Numbered from the stretch's first letter, positions 1 to 7,670 are shown. The stretch: 61,495 bases of DNA from Hymenobacter lapidiphilus (GCF_013377885.1 NZ_JABKAU010000027.1:1-61495); one strand, 5' to 3'. Program-made: numbers and translations. Notes: generated by a model not told the origin, from the sequence alone.

Positions 1-50
1 CAAAAACGGTCCGAAGCTAAACGCGCTCTATTCAGTTGCAGGAGCGTTAT
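1..50 (+). repeat. Cassette repeat, left array copy 1 (5' truncated by window edge)
   Basis: First of about 37 copies of one dispersed ~50-bp element. In this orientation the consensus is GTTYA, 2-3 variable bases, AAASGGTCCGAAGG, TAAACG, then GCTC-(TTCA/TGAA)-GGAGCGTT. The second half is an imperfect inverted repeat (AAACG..CTC pairing with GAG..CGTTT, plus an inner TTCA/TGAA) with a small bulge. This copy has lost its GTTCA start at base 1. All copies between here and 9750 point the same way whatever the strand of the adjacent genes. Confidence 0.9.
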
Positions 51-54
51 GTCC

Positions 55-459
55 TCATTTGCTAGGGTAGTACGCCACTAGTTGCCACTTGCCTGCTCGG
101 TACTCGATGCGGAATCCTGAGGGGTAGTAACCGGCCTCTAGGTCTAGTCGGCCCACTTCCAGCGCGGCTTCGGTCGGGCTCAGGAGCCGGACTCTCAGCG
201 GCTCCTGTTGATACAACACGGCGAAGCGGCGCAGCGCTTCGCCGTACGCCGTTGGCTTGACTCCCTGCATCAGCGAGGCAAAGGCGGTATCGGTCATGAG
301 TTCCTTGCTCGCAGCAAGTGAGCCGGTTTCCAGTTGCTTGAGCAGCCGGTGCCAGGCCTGTGCGACTTCCGTCTCTTGGGGGCTTGGCGCTTGCCCAAAA
401 GAGGGGAAGGCGTGTCCAAGAAGAACGAGCATCACTACACAAGCGCATTTGGTCATCAT
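55..459 (-). CDS. Secreted hypothetical protein, 134 aa
   Basis: I do not recognise a family. The product has an N-terminal hydrophobic segment with a likely signal peptidase I site near FGQA (residues 20-24), so it is probably exported to the periplasm or surface. The rest is a compact ~110-residue domain ending in strand-rich W/Y-containing sequence (GKWQLVAYYPSK), reminiscent of small alpha+beta NTF2-like folds, but that is only an impression. ATG start at 459, with a second Met immediately after. It is the only gene between repeat copies 1 and 2 and runs against the repeat orientation, so each cassette seems to carry its own promoter. Confidence 0.7.
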   Translation of the reverse strand: MMTKCACVVMLVLLGHAFPSFGQAPSPQETEVAQAWHRLLKQLETGSLAASKELMTDTAFASLMQGVKPTAYGEALRRFAVLYQQEPLRVRLLSPTEAALEVGRLDLEAGYYPSGFRIEYRAGKWQLVAYYPSK

Positions 460-503
460 CGTACGCGAAGGCAGCTGACAGTGAGGAGGGGCAACTTACA
501 ACA

Positions 504-548
504 GTTCACATAAATGGTCCAAATAGCCAAAGGAGGATAAGTCTGTCC
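504..548 (+). repeat. Cassette repeat, left array copy 2 (degenerate)
   Basis: Keeps GTTCA, a diverged GGTCC core and an AGGAGGATAA tail; the TAAACG block is eroded. Confidence 0.6.
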
Positions 549-653
549 TCTATACCTTGCATTTTCGATATTTGTCTAGGACCGAGGCAACTGGGAAGGG
601 CGCCGCCCCGCCGCGCTAACCCACCTTGGGGGGACTTCTATACTGCCCTTCGC

Positions 654-1040
654 ATGCCCACTTTTTATTACAAACTGCTACTGTTCGCGGCCGTGCTGCT
701 GCTGACCCGCTGGGGCTTGCGCGTCCTTCAGCGACGCTTGGGCGTGGCAATGCAGTATTACTTATTGGTTGGGACCACCGGCTTGCTGGCGCTGGTATTA
801 TTCAATATGCCGCTTGCCTTTTTGGACCGCATCCCCATGCTAGGATTTACCTTCAACTCCTGGCACGTAGTCCTGTGGTATGCGTCGCTCTGGTACTCCT
901 TCGGGGCGCTGTTTCGCACCTCGTCCATCCCCCGGCTGCTCTCTCTGCCGTGCTTCTTTTGCTCGTTGCTTTTTTGCCTCATGCTGGCAGGAGCCGGTCT
1001 ATTATGGGTGAGCACCGGAGGGGTAGGCCTCAGCATTTAG
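654..1040 (+). CDS. Small integral membrane protein, 128 aa
   Basis: Unrecognised family. Four hydrophobic stretches are visible (about residues 5-22, 35-55, 65-85 and 98-120), with RWGLRVLQRR as a basic loop after the first. This predicts a polytopic inner-membrane protein. I start it at the ATG at 654, directly before the first hydrophobic segment; the reading frame is open further upstream but that part overlaps repeat copy 2 and looks non-coding. It is the sole gene between repeat copies 2 and 3 and ends 8 bases before copy 3. Confidence 0.7.
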   Translation: MPTFYYKLLLFAAVLLLTRWGLRVLQRRLGVAMQYYLLVGTTGLLALVLFNMPLAFLDRIPMLGFTFNSWHVVLWYASLWYSFGALFRTSSIPRLLSLPCFFCSLLFCLMLAGAGLLWVSTGGVGLSI

Positions 1041-1048
1041 TTATCACA

Positions 1049-1100
1049 GTTCAAGAAAAGGGTCCGAAGGTAAACGTGCGCCGTTTGAAAATAGGAGCAT
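1049..1100 (+). repeat. Cassette repeat, left array copy 3
   Basis: Near-consensus GTTCAAGAAAAGGGTCCGAA core, TAAACG, and AGGAGCATT tail. Confidence 0.9.
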
Positions 1101-1146
1101 TACTCTGTCCTCGAGAGGAACCAGCACCAAGCTACGCGTTCCTTCA

Positions 1147-1476
1147 ATGCATCGCCTTTATCTTCGGGCTGCGATGGAAGACCTATATCTGGACGAATTG
1201 GAGGCCGTTTGGGAAATCGAAACTGGTTTTCTCGGGTGCTTGCGCGGAGGGGTCTTTGACCGTGCTCTCTACGGTGCGTTTGTGACCACCCTAATGCGGG
1301 TGCAGGTGGAGGAAGGCGCGTTGTTGCCTGCTCGTTTCGTGACGTTGCTCTGGTTTGTTCTGCCGTTTATGGAACAGCAGGCAGAACAGATAACGGCCAC
1401 TTTTCCACGTGACGAGTACCAGCTCGCCCAAGCCCGCATACAGCAGCAGTTAGAGCGCATTTTGGGTTTTCCCTGA
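1147..1476 (+). CDS. Hypothetical protein, 109 aa
   Basis: Unrecognised, mostly helical soluble protein with acidic N-terminal residues (EDLYLDELEAVWEIE) and a C-terminal amphipathic helix (QARIQQQLERILGF). No signal peptide; one moderately hydrophobic helix (FVTLLWFVLPF). An internal ATG at 1174 is an alternative start. It sits alone between repeat copies 3 and 4, whose 3' copy begins 3 bases after the stop. Such compact acidic helical proteins are common among immunity or antitoxin proteins, but no family assignment is made. Confidence 0.65.
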   Translation: MHRLYLRAAMEDLYLDELEAVWEIETGFLGCLRGGVFDRALYGAFVTTLMRVQVEEGALLPARFVTLLWFVLPFMEQQAEQITATFPRDEYQLAQARIQQQLERILGFP

Positions 1477-1478
1477 GC

Positions 1479-1532
1479 GTTCAAGAAAAGGGTCCGAAGG
1501 TAAACGCTGCGTTTGCTGAAAGGAGCCTTTGT
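1479..1532 (+). repeat. Cassette repeat, left array copy 4
   Basis: The first 30 bases are identical to copy 3; the hairpin half has diverged (GCTGAAAGGAGCCTTTG). Confidence 0.9.
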
Positions 1533-1565
1533 TAGTTGCTGGTTCCTAAGTGAGAATATTATATA

Positions 1566-2078
1566 TTATTTCAAGTCCATCCAAAAAGTATTACAATTGC
1601 CAAAATATTTTTTGCAACTGAAATTATTTCCAAGATCAATCGCGTTCAAATCAACTGATACGTATTTCGATGAAAAATACGCAATAGATTTGAATCCAGG
1701 ATAACCTCTATTACTATTTGCGCCAATAAAAACTGTTGATAAAGGCGGAATAAAAAAAATAACTGAATCTTGGCGGTTAATATAGTCTAATTGTTTGTTA
1801 AAACTTTTAACACTGCTAAATGTTGGTTCTTTCAGGGATAGACTGTATGATAAATAATGATAACTTAATTTGGCACTAGTATTGGTTTTGGTTCTTATAA
1901 GGATGCATTTAATTTTTGTATTTGATAGGTTTCTAACATAAAAATGCATTGGTACAGTGCAACCTGCTACCATAAAGCAGCAAGAAAAAAGCAAGATTAA
2001 GGAAAAAGGCCAGTGAATAATATTAAGCCGGCCATTAGCTGATGGCTGGGTGTCGCTTACTGAATATCTGTGCTCCAT
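1566..2078 (-). CDS. AT-rich putative lipoprotein, 170 aa
   Basis: Unrecognised family. From the ATG at 2078 the protein has a hydrophobic stretch (FSLILLFSCCFMVAGC) ending in a lipobox-like VAGC, so it is probably an exported lipoprotein. The mature part is rich in Ser, Asn, Ile and Phe. Base composition is strikingly AT-rich (Lys as AAA, Ile as ATA) next to the GC-rich neighbours, which points to recent acquisition from another genome. The frame remains open upstream to an ATG at 2171, making a longer 201-residue form possible. It lies between repeat copies 4 and 5 together with the following membrane gene, the only two-gene cassette in the left array. Confidence 0.6.
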   Translation of the reverse strand: MEHRYSVSDTQPSANGRLNIIHWPFSLILLFSCCFMVAGCTVPMHFYVRNLSNTKIKCILIRTKTNTSAKLSYHYLSYSLSLKEPTFSSVKSFNKQLDYINRQDSVIFFIPPLSTVFIGANSNRGYPGFKSIAYFSSKYVSVDLNAIDLGNNFSCKKYFGNCNTFWMDLK

Positions 2079-2203
2079 TAGAACAGTGCTGCACTTGAGA
2101 CTTAGCTGGCTTCCTCTCATAAAATGAGACCGATACAAAATATTAGATTTAACGGTGGCAAGGAAACGCATGCTGTTCAAACAAACGAGCGTACCGGCAT
2201 ATG

Positions 2204-2518
2204 TCAGTCGTAAAGCTGCATCATGCTCATGCCATTCTTAGCCATCAGGAACATAAATACCAATACCGCAACGCCCGTGAGTGCTTCCCTCGCGCTTCGG
2301 CCCACAACGGCTGTGTAAAGAGTCGTGCCAAGCAGCGCGAACGCAGGAATGAGATTATAAACGGTCATACCAAATAGCAGGTTAAACAGAAAGGGTTCGC
2401 TGGTTTCCGTATGGTCATCGGTGCTAAATAGGACCAGTCCCCACCAAGAAAGCAACGTGACGACCAGTACCACGACGGCCAAGGTTCGGTGAAGGGAACG
2501 AGTCAGGGAAGCCTCCAT
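2204..2518 (-). CDS. Small membrane protein, 104 aa
   Basis: Unrecognised. Three transmembrane segments are visible (about residues 13-31, 42-68 and 78-96), with a short acidic loop (STDDHTETSEP) between the first two. ATG at 2518. It shares one inter-repeat interval with the AT-rich lipoprotein gene downstream of it on the same strand; its GC content is normal for the window, so the two were probably assembled from different sources. An intervening repeat may have been lost between them. Confidence 0.65.
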   Translation of the reverse strand: MEASLTRSLHRTLAVVVLVVTLLSWWGLVLFSTDDHTETSEPFLFNLLFGMTVYNLIPAFALLGTTLYTAVVGRSAREALTGVAVLVFMFLMAKNGMSMMQLYD

Positions 2519-2546
2519 TTCGCATTTGTTGCCATTAGGCAGGTTA

Positions 2547-2598
2547 GTTCAAGAAAAGGGTCCGAATAGCGGAACAAGGAATAGAATCTATAGATAGG
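2547..2598 (+). repeat. Cassette repeat, left array copy 5 (variant tail)
   Basis: Normal 5' half, but the hairpin half is replaced by a GAACAAGGAATAGA-type tail shared only with copy 8. Both copies precede paralogous lipoprotein genes. Confidence 0.85.
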
Positions 2599-2606
2599 CA
2601 GCTCTC

Positions 2607-3086
2607 TTATCTTCTTAGTTTGTCAATCCGATCTTGAGGGCTGTAGCTAACCAAAGTTCCTCGGCGAAAATGCAGCGTCCACAGTTCATAGTTATCATTC
2701 GCAACGGGTCTTGGTGGAGGGCCCTTTTCAGGTGACCTGGTCTTAGGGATAGTCTTTTTCGCGATGTCGCTCGAGCTGATATAATAAAAGGCTTGATTTG
2801 GCTTCCCTTTAAAGATGACCGGATACCCTTTCACCGATTCCCTTCCTAGCATTTGGACTTCCTCAAGGCCAGGAAAGGCTTCCATGATGTACACGGTTGA
2901 ATCATCTACTAGCTCGACCGCAACGCCATAAATTGCTGTGTGCTCTTGCTCCTTGAGCTGGATATAGGATGCGATGTAACTGTGTAGGATAGGATTTATA
3001 CGTGCTTGGGGGGCGTCTCCTTGACAGGAGGAAAAACTTAGCAACAGAGCTCCGAAGAACAAGGAGAACAGTGGAAAGTGACGCAT
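2607..3086 (-). CDS. Putative lipoprotein, cassette paralogue A, 159 aa
   Basis: Exported lipoprotein of unknown function. From the ATG at 3086 the sequence is a typical lipoprotein signal ending in SFSSC, followed by a mature domain with repeated short strands and a C-terminal FRRGTLVSYSPQDRIDKLRR-like end. It is a close paralogue of the gene at 4051-4548: the central segment (YIASYIQLKEQEHTAIYGVA) is identical in both. Similarity extends beyond the coding region to the flanking repeats (2547 with 3992 upstream; the bases before the GTTCA at 3149 and 4611 downstream), so a whole cassette was duplicated and diverged. Confidence 0.75.
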   Translation of the reverse strand: MRHFPLFSLFFGALLLSFSSCQGDAPQARINPILHSYIASYIQLKEQEHTAIYGVAVELVDDSTVYIMEAFPGLEEVQMLGRESVKGYPVIFKGKPNQAFYYISSSDIAKKTIPKTRSPEKGPPPRPVANDNYELWTLHFRRGTLVSYSPQDRIDKLRR

Positions 3087-3148
3087 ACAGGACAGATACT
3101 GAGGCAACCGGTTTTACACAAGGGGGGGCGGTGAGATTACTGTGTCCC

Positions 3149-3172
3149 GTTCAAGATAACGGTCGAAACATC
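3149..3172 (+). repeat. Cassette repeat, left array copy 6 (short)
   Basis: GTTCAAGATAACGGTCGAAAC; only the 5' half is present before the next gene's stop codon. Confidence 0.6.
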
Positions 3173-3173
3173 A

Positions 3174-3437
3174 CTAGATGGTGGTACTGAGCAAGTGGCT
3201 GCGGTCGCGGTCGGAGCCGTCGGCGGTGCCCCCTTGCACGTGCACATAGTATTCGACGAAGGTGCCCGGGGCGAAAACGTCTTCGTCCACGAACGGGCAG
3301 CGGGCGTGGACGGCCACCCGGTGCCAGGGGCCGGCGGCGCCGCCTACGCGGCGGAAGACGTGGGCGCGTTCGCCGGACTGCGCGGCAAAAGTCAACCGAC
3401 GGCCCGTGGCCACCGGCGCGAGTTCGGGAATGGGCAT
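3174..3437 (-). CDS. Hypothetical protein, 87 aa
   Basis: Unrecognised short protein starting at the ATG at 3437 (a TTG at 3476 would extend it by 13 residues but overlaps repeat-like sequence). Composition is strand-rich with RRVGGAAGPWHRVAV and VDEDVFAPGTFVEYYVHVQGG, resembling an edge of a beta-sandwich or carbohydrate-binding fold. It ends in SHLLSTTI. Its shortness, and the repeat fragments abutting it on both sides, leave open that it is the remaining part of a longer gene. Confidence 0.45.
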   Translation of the reverse strand: MPIPELAPVATGRRLTFAAQSGERAHVFRRVGGAAGPWHRVAVHARCPFVDEDVFAPGTFVEYYVHVQGGTADGSDRDRSHLLSTTI

Positions 3438-3447
3438 GCCGTATATA

Positions 3448-3466
3448 CGAACAAAAGGGTCCGTCG
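3448..3466 (+). repeat. Partial cassette repeat core
   Basis: GAACAAAAGGGTCCGTCGG matches the GTTCAxxAAAAGGGTCCG core, 18 bases before full copy 7. It may be a remnant left by loss of a cassette. Confidence 0.4.
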
Positions 3467-3483
3467 GAATCACCAAGCTACAA

Positions 3484-3532
3484 GTTTAGCGAAAGGGTCG
3501 AGGTCCAAACTCAATTTTTAACAAAGGAGGGG
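3484..3532 (+). repeat. Cassette repeat, left array copy 7 (diverged)
   Basis: GTTTAGCGAAAGGGTC start and an ACAAAGGAGGGG tail; the middle is rearranged (GAGGTCCAAAC). Confidence 0.7.
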
Positions 3533-3574
3533 TTAGCCAAATGGCACTGGCGCAAGCGCCATTCAAGAAATGAA

Positions 3575-3964
3575 ATGTTTGCAAATTACCAGTACCTTAC
3601 AGCGGTTCTATGCTTGCTCTCTGGTTCTATGCTTGCTCTCTTTTGGGCATTCTTGCTGGGTGAACCTCGCACCACCACAGGCGCAAGCGCGCGGCCTTTC
3701 GTCAACGTTAACGTACCCCACATGCTTACCTCTTTGCGCGCCAAAATCCTACTCATCCTAATGGTCGTTGGGCTTTTCGTCGCCGGCGCGGGGATCGGGG
3801 CCAATGTCCGCCGTGACGGCGCCACGCCCGCAGGGGCCACCCAAGGGAGCGGACTGCATTTGGCTCCCGTCGCGGGATTCCTGACCTGGGGCGGGTTGGG
3901 CCTGGTTTTTGGCTGCTTTATGCTGCTTACAATCGAGCGCAAACGACAAGAAAAAACCAAGTAA
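3575..3964 (+). CDS. Small membrane protein, 129 aa
   Basis: Unrecognised. Three hydrophobic segments (about residues 8-28, 58-75 and 100-118), the last followed by a basic tail (ERKRQEKTK), so the C-terminus is probably cytoplasmic. The first helix is encoded by a short tandem duplication in the DNA (TTCTATGCTTGCTCTC twice at about 3605-3641). An internal ATG at 3722 would give a shorter two-helix product. It is the only gene between repeat copies 7 and 8. Confidence 0.6.
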   Translation: MFANYQYLTAVLCLLSGSMLALFWAFLLGEPRTTTGASARPFVNVNVPHMLTSLRAKILLILMVVGLFVAGAGIGANVRRDGATPAGATQGSGLHLAPVAGFLTWGGLGLVFGCFMLLTIERKRQEKTK

Positions 3965-3991
3965 GGTTCTTGATGATAACTTGTTAGTTCT

Positions 3992-4044
3992 GTTCAGCCA
4001 AACGGTCGGAAAGCTGAACAAGGAATAGACTCTCTGGATAGGCT
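3992..4044 (+). repeat. Cassette repeat, left array copy 8 (variant tail)
   Basis: Shares its GAACAAGGAATAGA tail with copy 5 at 2547; both lead into paralogous cassettes. Confidence 0.85.
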
Positions 4045-4050
4045 ACTCTC

Positions 4051-4548
4051 TTACCTTCTTATTTTGTCAATCCGATCTTGAGGGCCGTAGCTCACCAAAG
4101 TTCCTCGGCGGAAATGCAGCGCCCATAGCTCATAGTTGTTATTATCAACGGGCCTTGGTGGAGGCCCCTGTCTAGGAGTCCTTAGCTTTTGAGCCTTCCT
4201 TTTCGGGAGTTCGTGTGTGCTGCTATAATACAGATCTGGATTTGGCTTCCCATTAAAGACAACCGGGTACCCTGCTACGGATTCCCTCCCGAGCAGTTCG
4301 ACTTGGACACCCCCAAGGCTAGGATCGTCTTCCTCAAGGGGAGGAAAGGCTTCCATGATGTACACAGTTGAATCGTCTACTAGCTCGACCGCAACGCCAT
4401 AAATTGCTGTGTGTTCCTGCTCCTTGAGCTGGATATACGAGGCAATGTAGCTGCGTAGGGCAGGATTCATACGTGCATGGGAGGCATCTCCTTGACAAGC
4501 GTAAAGACTTAGCAACAGAACTCCGGAGAACAGCAGAAGGGGACGCAT
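4051..4548 (-). CDS. Putative lipoprotein, cassette paralogue B, 165 aa
   Basis: Paralogue of the gene at 2607-3086. From the ATG at 4548 it has a lipoprotein signal (LLLSLYAC), then a mature domain with the identical YIASYIQLKEQEHTAIYGVA core and a GPPPRPVxNxNYELWxLHFRRG block near the C-terminus. Relative to paralogue A it has a short insertion after MEAFP (EEDDPSLGG region). The frame is open upstream to 4650, but that extension is translated from repeat copy 9 and is not credible as a start. Function unknown; location predicted as a lipid-anchored envelope protein. Confidence 0.75.
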   Translation of the reverse strand: MRPLLLFSGVLLLSLYACQGDASHARMNPALRSYIASYIQLKEQEHTAIYGVAVELVDDSTVYIMEAFPPLEEDDPSLGGVQVELLGRESVAGYPVVFNGKPNPDLYYSSTHELPKRKAQKLRTPRQGPPPRPVDNNNYELWALHFRRGTLVSYGPQDRIDKIRR

Positions 4549-4610
4549 ACGAGACAGATGCTGAAGTAACCGGTTTAGTAAAAGAAGGGGTGGTGAGTTT
4601 ACCATATCCC

Positions 4611-4665
4611 GTTCAGGCAAACGGTCCGAAGGTAAACGCGCTTTGTTCAAATTTAGGAGCGTTTG
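4611..4665 (+). repeat. Cassette repeat, left array copy 9 (near consensus)
   Basis: One of the best full-length copies: GTTCAGGCAAACGGTCCGAA, GGTAAACGCGC, and AGGAGCGTTTG. The arms AAACG/CGTTT flank the hairpin half. Confidence 0.95.
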
Positions 4666-4724
4666 CTTGAGTATGGAGGCAGCGTTCAGGGGCTGTCCTG
4701 CACTCGCGTTATTATCTTCCGGCC

Positions 4725-5588
4725 ATGCGCCACCCCCTTCTGCTCTGTCTAACGATGTGCGGGCTGTTGTTTTCCTCCGCCTGTTCCACTCCCAATGACC
4801 CCGCCACGCGGGCCTTGCCGCGGTCCTTCGACTACGTCGGGCAGTTTGAGCCCTCTTTCCTGGAACACGCCACGTTTGCGGTGCGCTCCCAGCAGGGCAC
4901 CGGGCAATTGCGTTTCACCCGCTACCACCGGCCCACGCCCGAGGACACCCTGCGCTACGCGGTGTTTGCCGATAGCGTCGCCCTCACCCTCCACGAGCTG
5001 CGGGAATTCTTCGCCGCCCTGGACAGCGTGCCGCTGCTGCGGATGAAAACCGGGGAACTGTGGGCGACCGACGGCATTTGGGTCCAGAATGAGGTCGAGC
5101 AGGACGGGGCGCGCAATGCGTTTGGGTTTCAATCGCCCCGAAAAGCACGCGAGCCGGCCGAGCACCGCTTGGTGGAAGCAGTCTTGGGCTTGGCCCGCCG
5201 AAAATTCAGGACCGTGCCGCAACGGGACTACTTCGAGCGGTTGGCGGAGTATTTCGATTTCGGGTTGCCCTGCGCCATCACCGCCACGCACCCGTTTGAG
5301 GTGCGGGTGCACGGCGTGGTGTACGACAAGTACGTAGCCGATGGCTCTTTGCCTGCCTTTTTGCAGCAATTGCCCACCGGGCAACCCGTCCTGATGGACT
5401 TGACCAACTCCCCGGGCATGGCCTACGGCTGCTTCCCGGCGCTGCGGCGGTTCCTCCGCGCCAACCCCCGCGTGTTTTGGGTGCCTTCGGCCGCCGCCGC
5501 CGAGGACTTGCAGGCAATGGGGGTTGAGCCGGGGCACCTTGCTGCGACCCTGGCGCAGGGGCGCGCGTTGTGCAAGGCCGCCCGTTAA
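4725..5588 (+). CDS. Putative lipoprotein, 287 aa
   Basis: Exported lipoprotein of unknown function. The signal MRHPLLLCLTMCGLLFSSAC ends in a lipobox Cys at residue 20. The mature part has an N-terminal strand-rich half (TFAVRSQQGTGQLRFTRYHR), and a C-terminal half containing PVLMDLTNSPGMAYGC and a helical end rich in Ala. The C-terminal part looks like an alpha/beta Rossmann-like fold, but no active-site motif is evident. It is the sole gene between repeat copies 9 and 10. Confidence 0.7.
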   Translation: MRHPLLLCLTMCGLLFSSACSTPNDPATRALPRSFDYVGQFEPSFLEHATFAVRSQQGTGQLRFTRYHRPTPEDTLRYAVFADSVALTLHELREFFAALDSVPLLRMKTGELWATDGIWVQNEVEQDGARNAFGFQSPRKAREPAEHRLVEAVLGLARRKFRTVPQRDYFERLAEYFDFGLPCAITATHPFEVRVHGVVYDKYVADGSLPAFLQQLPTGQPVLMDLTNSPGMAYGCFPALRRFLRANPRVFWVPSAAAAEDLQAMGVEPGHLAATLAQGRALCKAAR

Positions 5589-5610
5589 CTTGTTCCGGAC
5601 TCCAATATCC

Positions 5611-5665
5611 GTTTAGTCAAACGGTGGCAAGGTAAACGAGCGCTGTCCAGTTGAAGAAGGATTAC
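5611..5665 (+). repeat. Cassette repeat, left array copy 10 (GGTGGCAAGG variant)
   Basis: The core reads GGTGGCAAGG instead of GGTCCGAAGG; otherwise full length. Confidence 0.9.
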
Positions 5666-5666
5666 C

Positions 5667-6335
5667 CTAACCTTTCACTTCTACCTGCCACTCGCGGTGC
5701 GGGTAGCGGGCCGTCACCTTCACGGTTTGGTTGTCTACCCAGCTCACGGTGTGGAACTGCACGGGGTCATAGGCCGCGTTTTCCAGCAGGGGCGTTACGT
5801 GGGCGCCTCCGGTCGCTTTGGCCATCACCACCAAATCAACGCGGAACGAGTGCAGGGTCCACAGGCAGACCAAGCACGCCTTCGAGCGGCGGTCCGGGGA
5901 ATACACAAACCGCTTCTTGCCCACCTGTATCACCCACGCATTGGCTAGATTGGCCCGTTGGCACTGCGCGTACGCCGCGTGAAACGGCTGGGGGTCCCAT
6001 TGCTGGGCCGTGCCGACGGCCAGGCAGGCGGCGTGTAGCACCTCGAGTTGCAGCAGTGCCCGGGCCGGGTCGGGCAAGGTCGCGTACCACGACAAATCCA
6101 AGGACAGGCCCACCACAACTACGTTCAGCAACCGCAGCACGGGACCTATGGCTAGCGAGGCCACGTCTCTGGCCCCGGCGGTGTCCACGACCCCGATGTT
6201 CACTTTGACAATGCCAGCAGAATCAAAGGCCGGTAAAAAGGTGACGTACAACTGCGCCAGGGCCCACGTAGAGGAATTAAAGTCCCGATGGTGCGGCTCT
6301 TGCGCCGTTCCCAGCGAAATGTCCCGGATGGCCAT
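5667..6335 (-). CDS. Hypothetical protein, 222 aa
   Basis: Unrecognised soluble protein. No signal peptide. It starts at the ATG at 6335 with MAIRDISLGT. A mid-protein region contains several Cys and Arg/Lys residues (KKRFVYSPDRRSKACLVCLW), and the C-terminus is strand-rich (VKVTARYPHREWQVEVKG). The stop is 2 bases after repeat copy 10. No catalytic motif was identified. It is the only gene between copies 10 and 11. Confidence 0.65.
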   Translation of the reverse strand: MAIRDISLGTAQEPHHRDFNSSTWALAQLYVTFLPAFDSAGIVKVNIGVVDTAGARDVASLAIGPVLRLLNVVVVGLSLDLSWYATLPDPARALLQLEVLHAACLAVGTAQQWDPQPFHAAYAQCQRANLANAWVIQVGKKRFVYSPDRRSKACLVCLWTLHSFRVDLVVMAKATGGAHVTPLLENAAYDPVQFHTVSWVDNQTVKVTARYPHREWQVEVKG

Positions 6336-6453
6336 GGCGTGTAAGAGACGCGACCCCGTGAGCCAGCGCGTGGAATAGGTGTAAACGAAGCGGTCCGTAA
6401 AATTACTCTTTCAAGGGCCGCACATCACCAATGGGGTAACGTCGGTAGCTACA

Positions 6454-6507
6454 GTTTACAAAAACGGTGGCAAGGTAAACGCGCTTCGTTCAATTGAAAG
6501 AGGATTA
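6454..6507 (+). repeat. Cassette repeat, left array copy 11 (GGTGGCAAGG variant)
   Basis: Same core variant as copy 10, with a clean inner TTCAATTGAA palindrome. The ~190 bases to the next gene show nothing else I can name. Confidence 0.9.
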
Positions 6508-6696
6508 TGTCAGCCGACTGGTCGCGATAAGGTTACCTTCGCGCTGGCCCTCTACGGGGAGGCTAACAAGCTCTTTGCTGGTAATAAACGGGCCCTAGCG
6601 CCTCATTTTGGGGAGTTTATGAAAATAAACACCCGTCAAAAATCCGCTACGGCCCGGCAGGTGCAGCGGCTTTTTGGGGGAGGCAATCCCTGGGGC

Positions 6697-6957
6697 TTAC
6701 CCGGCGTCGCCGGACCCGGAAACGGTGGGCGCCGGGGCTTGGCGGGCCCGGGCCGAAGCCCGCAGCCGGCAAGCGTCGCGGTGCAACGCCGTGGCCGCGC
6801 GGGCCACCTGCTCGTTCAGTTCCACGCCCGGCAGGGCCCCACCCAGCACGCTGATGACCGCGAGGCAGGCCAGGGCGAGCCCCGCCGCGAGCAGCGCGGC
6901 CGTCCGGAACAACAGATGAGCATAGAACTGGAGCAGGGGCATAAGGCGGGGCAGCAA
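6697..6957 (-). CDS. Possible small membrane protein, 86 aa
   Basis: Weakly supported. On the minus strand an 86-residue frame has one clear hydrophobic segment of about 30 residues (AALLAAGLALACLAVISVLG) and a basic, Arg/Ala-rich C-terminus. The opposite strand also has an open frame (6619-6996) but its product is low-complexity Gly/Arg/Pro and looks like a shadow. The interval between repeat copies 11 and 12 should contain one cassette gene by the pattern of the array, which favours this call. Confidence 0.4.
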   Translation of the reverse strand: MLPRLMPLLQFYAHLLFRTAALLAAGLALACLAVISVLGGALPGVELNEQVARAATALHRDACRLRASARARQAPAPTVSGSGDAG

Positions 6958-7066
6958 AAGCAGGAAGGGGAGTCCTTCCGGCGGGCTAATATATAGAAGA
7001 AAAATAGGCCAGTACCCGGGTGCTGGTGGCCTTATCCACCTGGCTGGTTGGCCAAGCAGAAATTGC

Positions 7067-7101
7067 GTTCAGCGAAAGGGTCCGAATAGAATAACGAGCA
7101 T
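7067..7101 (+). repeat. Cassette repeat, left array copy 12
   Basis: GTTCAGCGAAAGGGTCCGAA followed by a shortened AATAACGAGCATT tail. Confidence 0.8.
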
Positions 7102-7125
7102 TTGTCAAGGACAGAGCTGCTCGGT

Positions 7126-7605
7126 TTAGGCATAGAGGTCAAATAAGAAGAGCGCTACACTCGCGGCGGTCCAGCTCCCGAGCCGTTGAGCAGTCAGTGA
7201 AAATCCATAATACGCGGCCGCGTTTTTGTGGACGAGCCAATAGGCAACGCCGACATAGAAGACCAGCAGCCCGGCAGTATACCCCGCTTCTGGGGTTCGG
7301 TTAACCAAGAGGGTGGTGTCCACCCACAGAAGGTTGTGGAGCACGTTGAGCGTCGAAACAATCAACGCGATGGCCAGCGCATGGCCTCCCCACCAGCGTT
7401 TGGCGAACGTGCCGGCCATGGCCACTAAACACACGAGTGAGAGTCCAACTTGGTGGGCCAGCCACATTGCGCCAGCCGGCGTGGGCAGTGCGTAGGGCCC
7501 CACCAACTCTTGATGCCCGAGATAGAAATTTCGGACTATCAGGGCAATGCCCACCGCAAACACGAGGGACAGCAGGCCCGCGGCGCTTTTAATTAAGAGA
7601 TTCAT
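7126..7605 (-). CDS. Integral membrane protein, 159 aa
   Basis: Unrecognised. Four transmembrane helices (about residues 6-26, 50-70, 76-95 and 105-125) plus a hydrophobic C-terminal stretch. The layout resembles small DoxX-like or CopD-like bundles, but no signature is visible. ATG at 7605. It is the only gene between repeat copies 12 and 13. Confidence 0.7.
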   Translation of the reverse strand: MNLLIKSAAGLLSLVFAVGIALIVRNFYLGHQELVGPYALPTPAGAMWLAHQVGLSLVCLVAMAGTFAKRWWGGHALAIALIVSTLNVLHNLLWVDTTLLVNRTPEAGYTAGLLVFYVGVAYWLVHKNAAAYYGFSLTAQRLGSWTAASVALFLFDLYA

Positions 7606-7670
7606 GGAAGCGCAAGCATAAGGCGGCGGTTAAAAAGCACAATATTATACTGGCCCTGCTTATGCCACTG

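Noticed and set aside
4549..4650. Longer N-terminus for lipoprotein paralogue B
   Set aside because: The extra residues are translated from a cassette repeat, and the paralogue lacks them.
6619..6996. Plus-strand frame encoding a Gly/Arg/Pro-rich protein
   Set aside because: Low-complexity product in GC-rich DNA; the opposite strand has a frame with a clear membrane helix.
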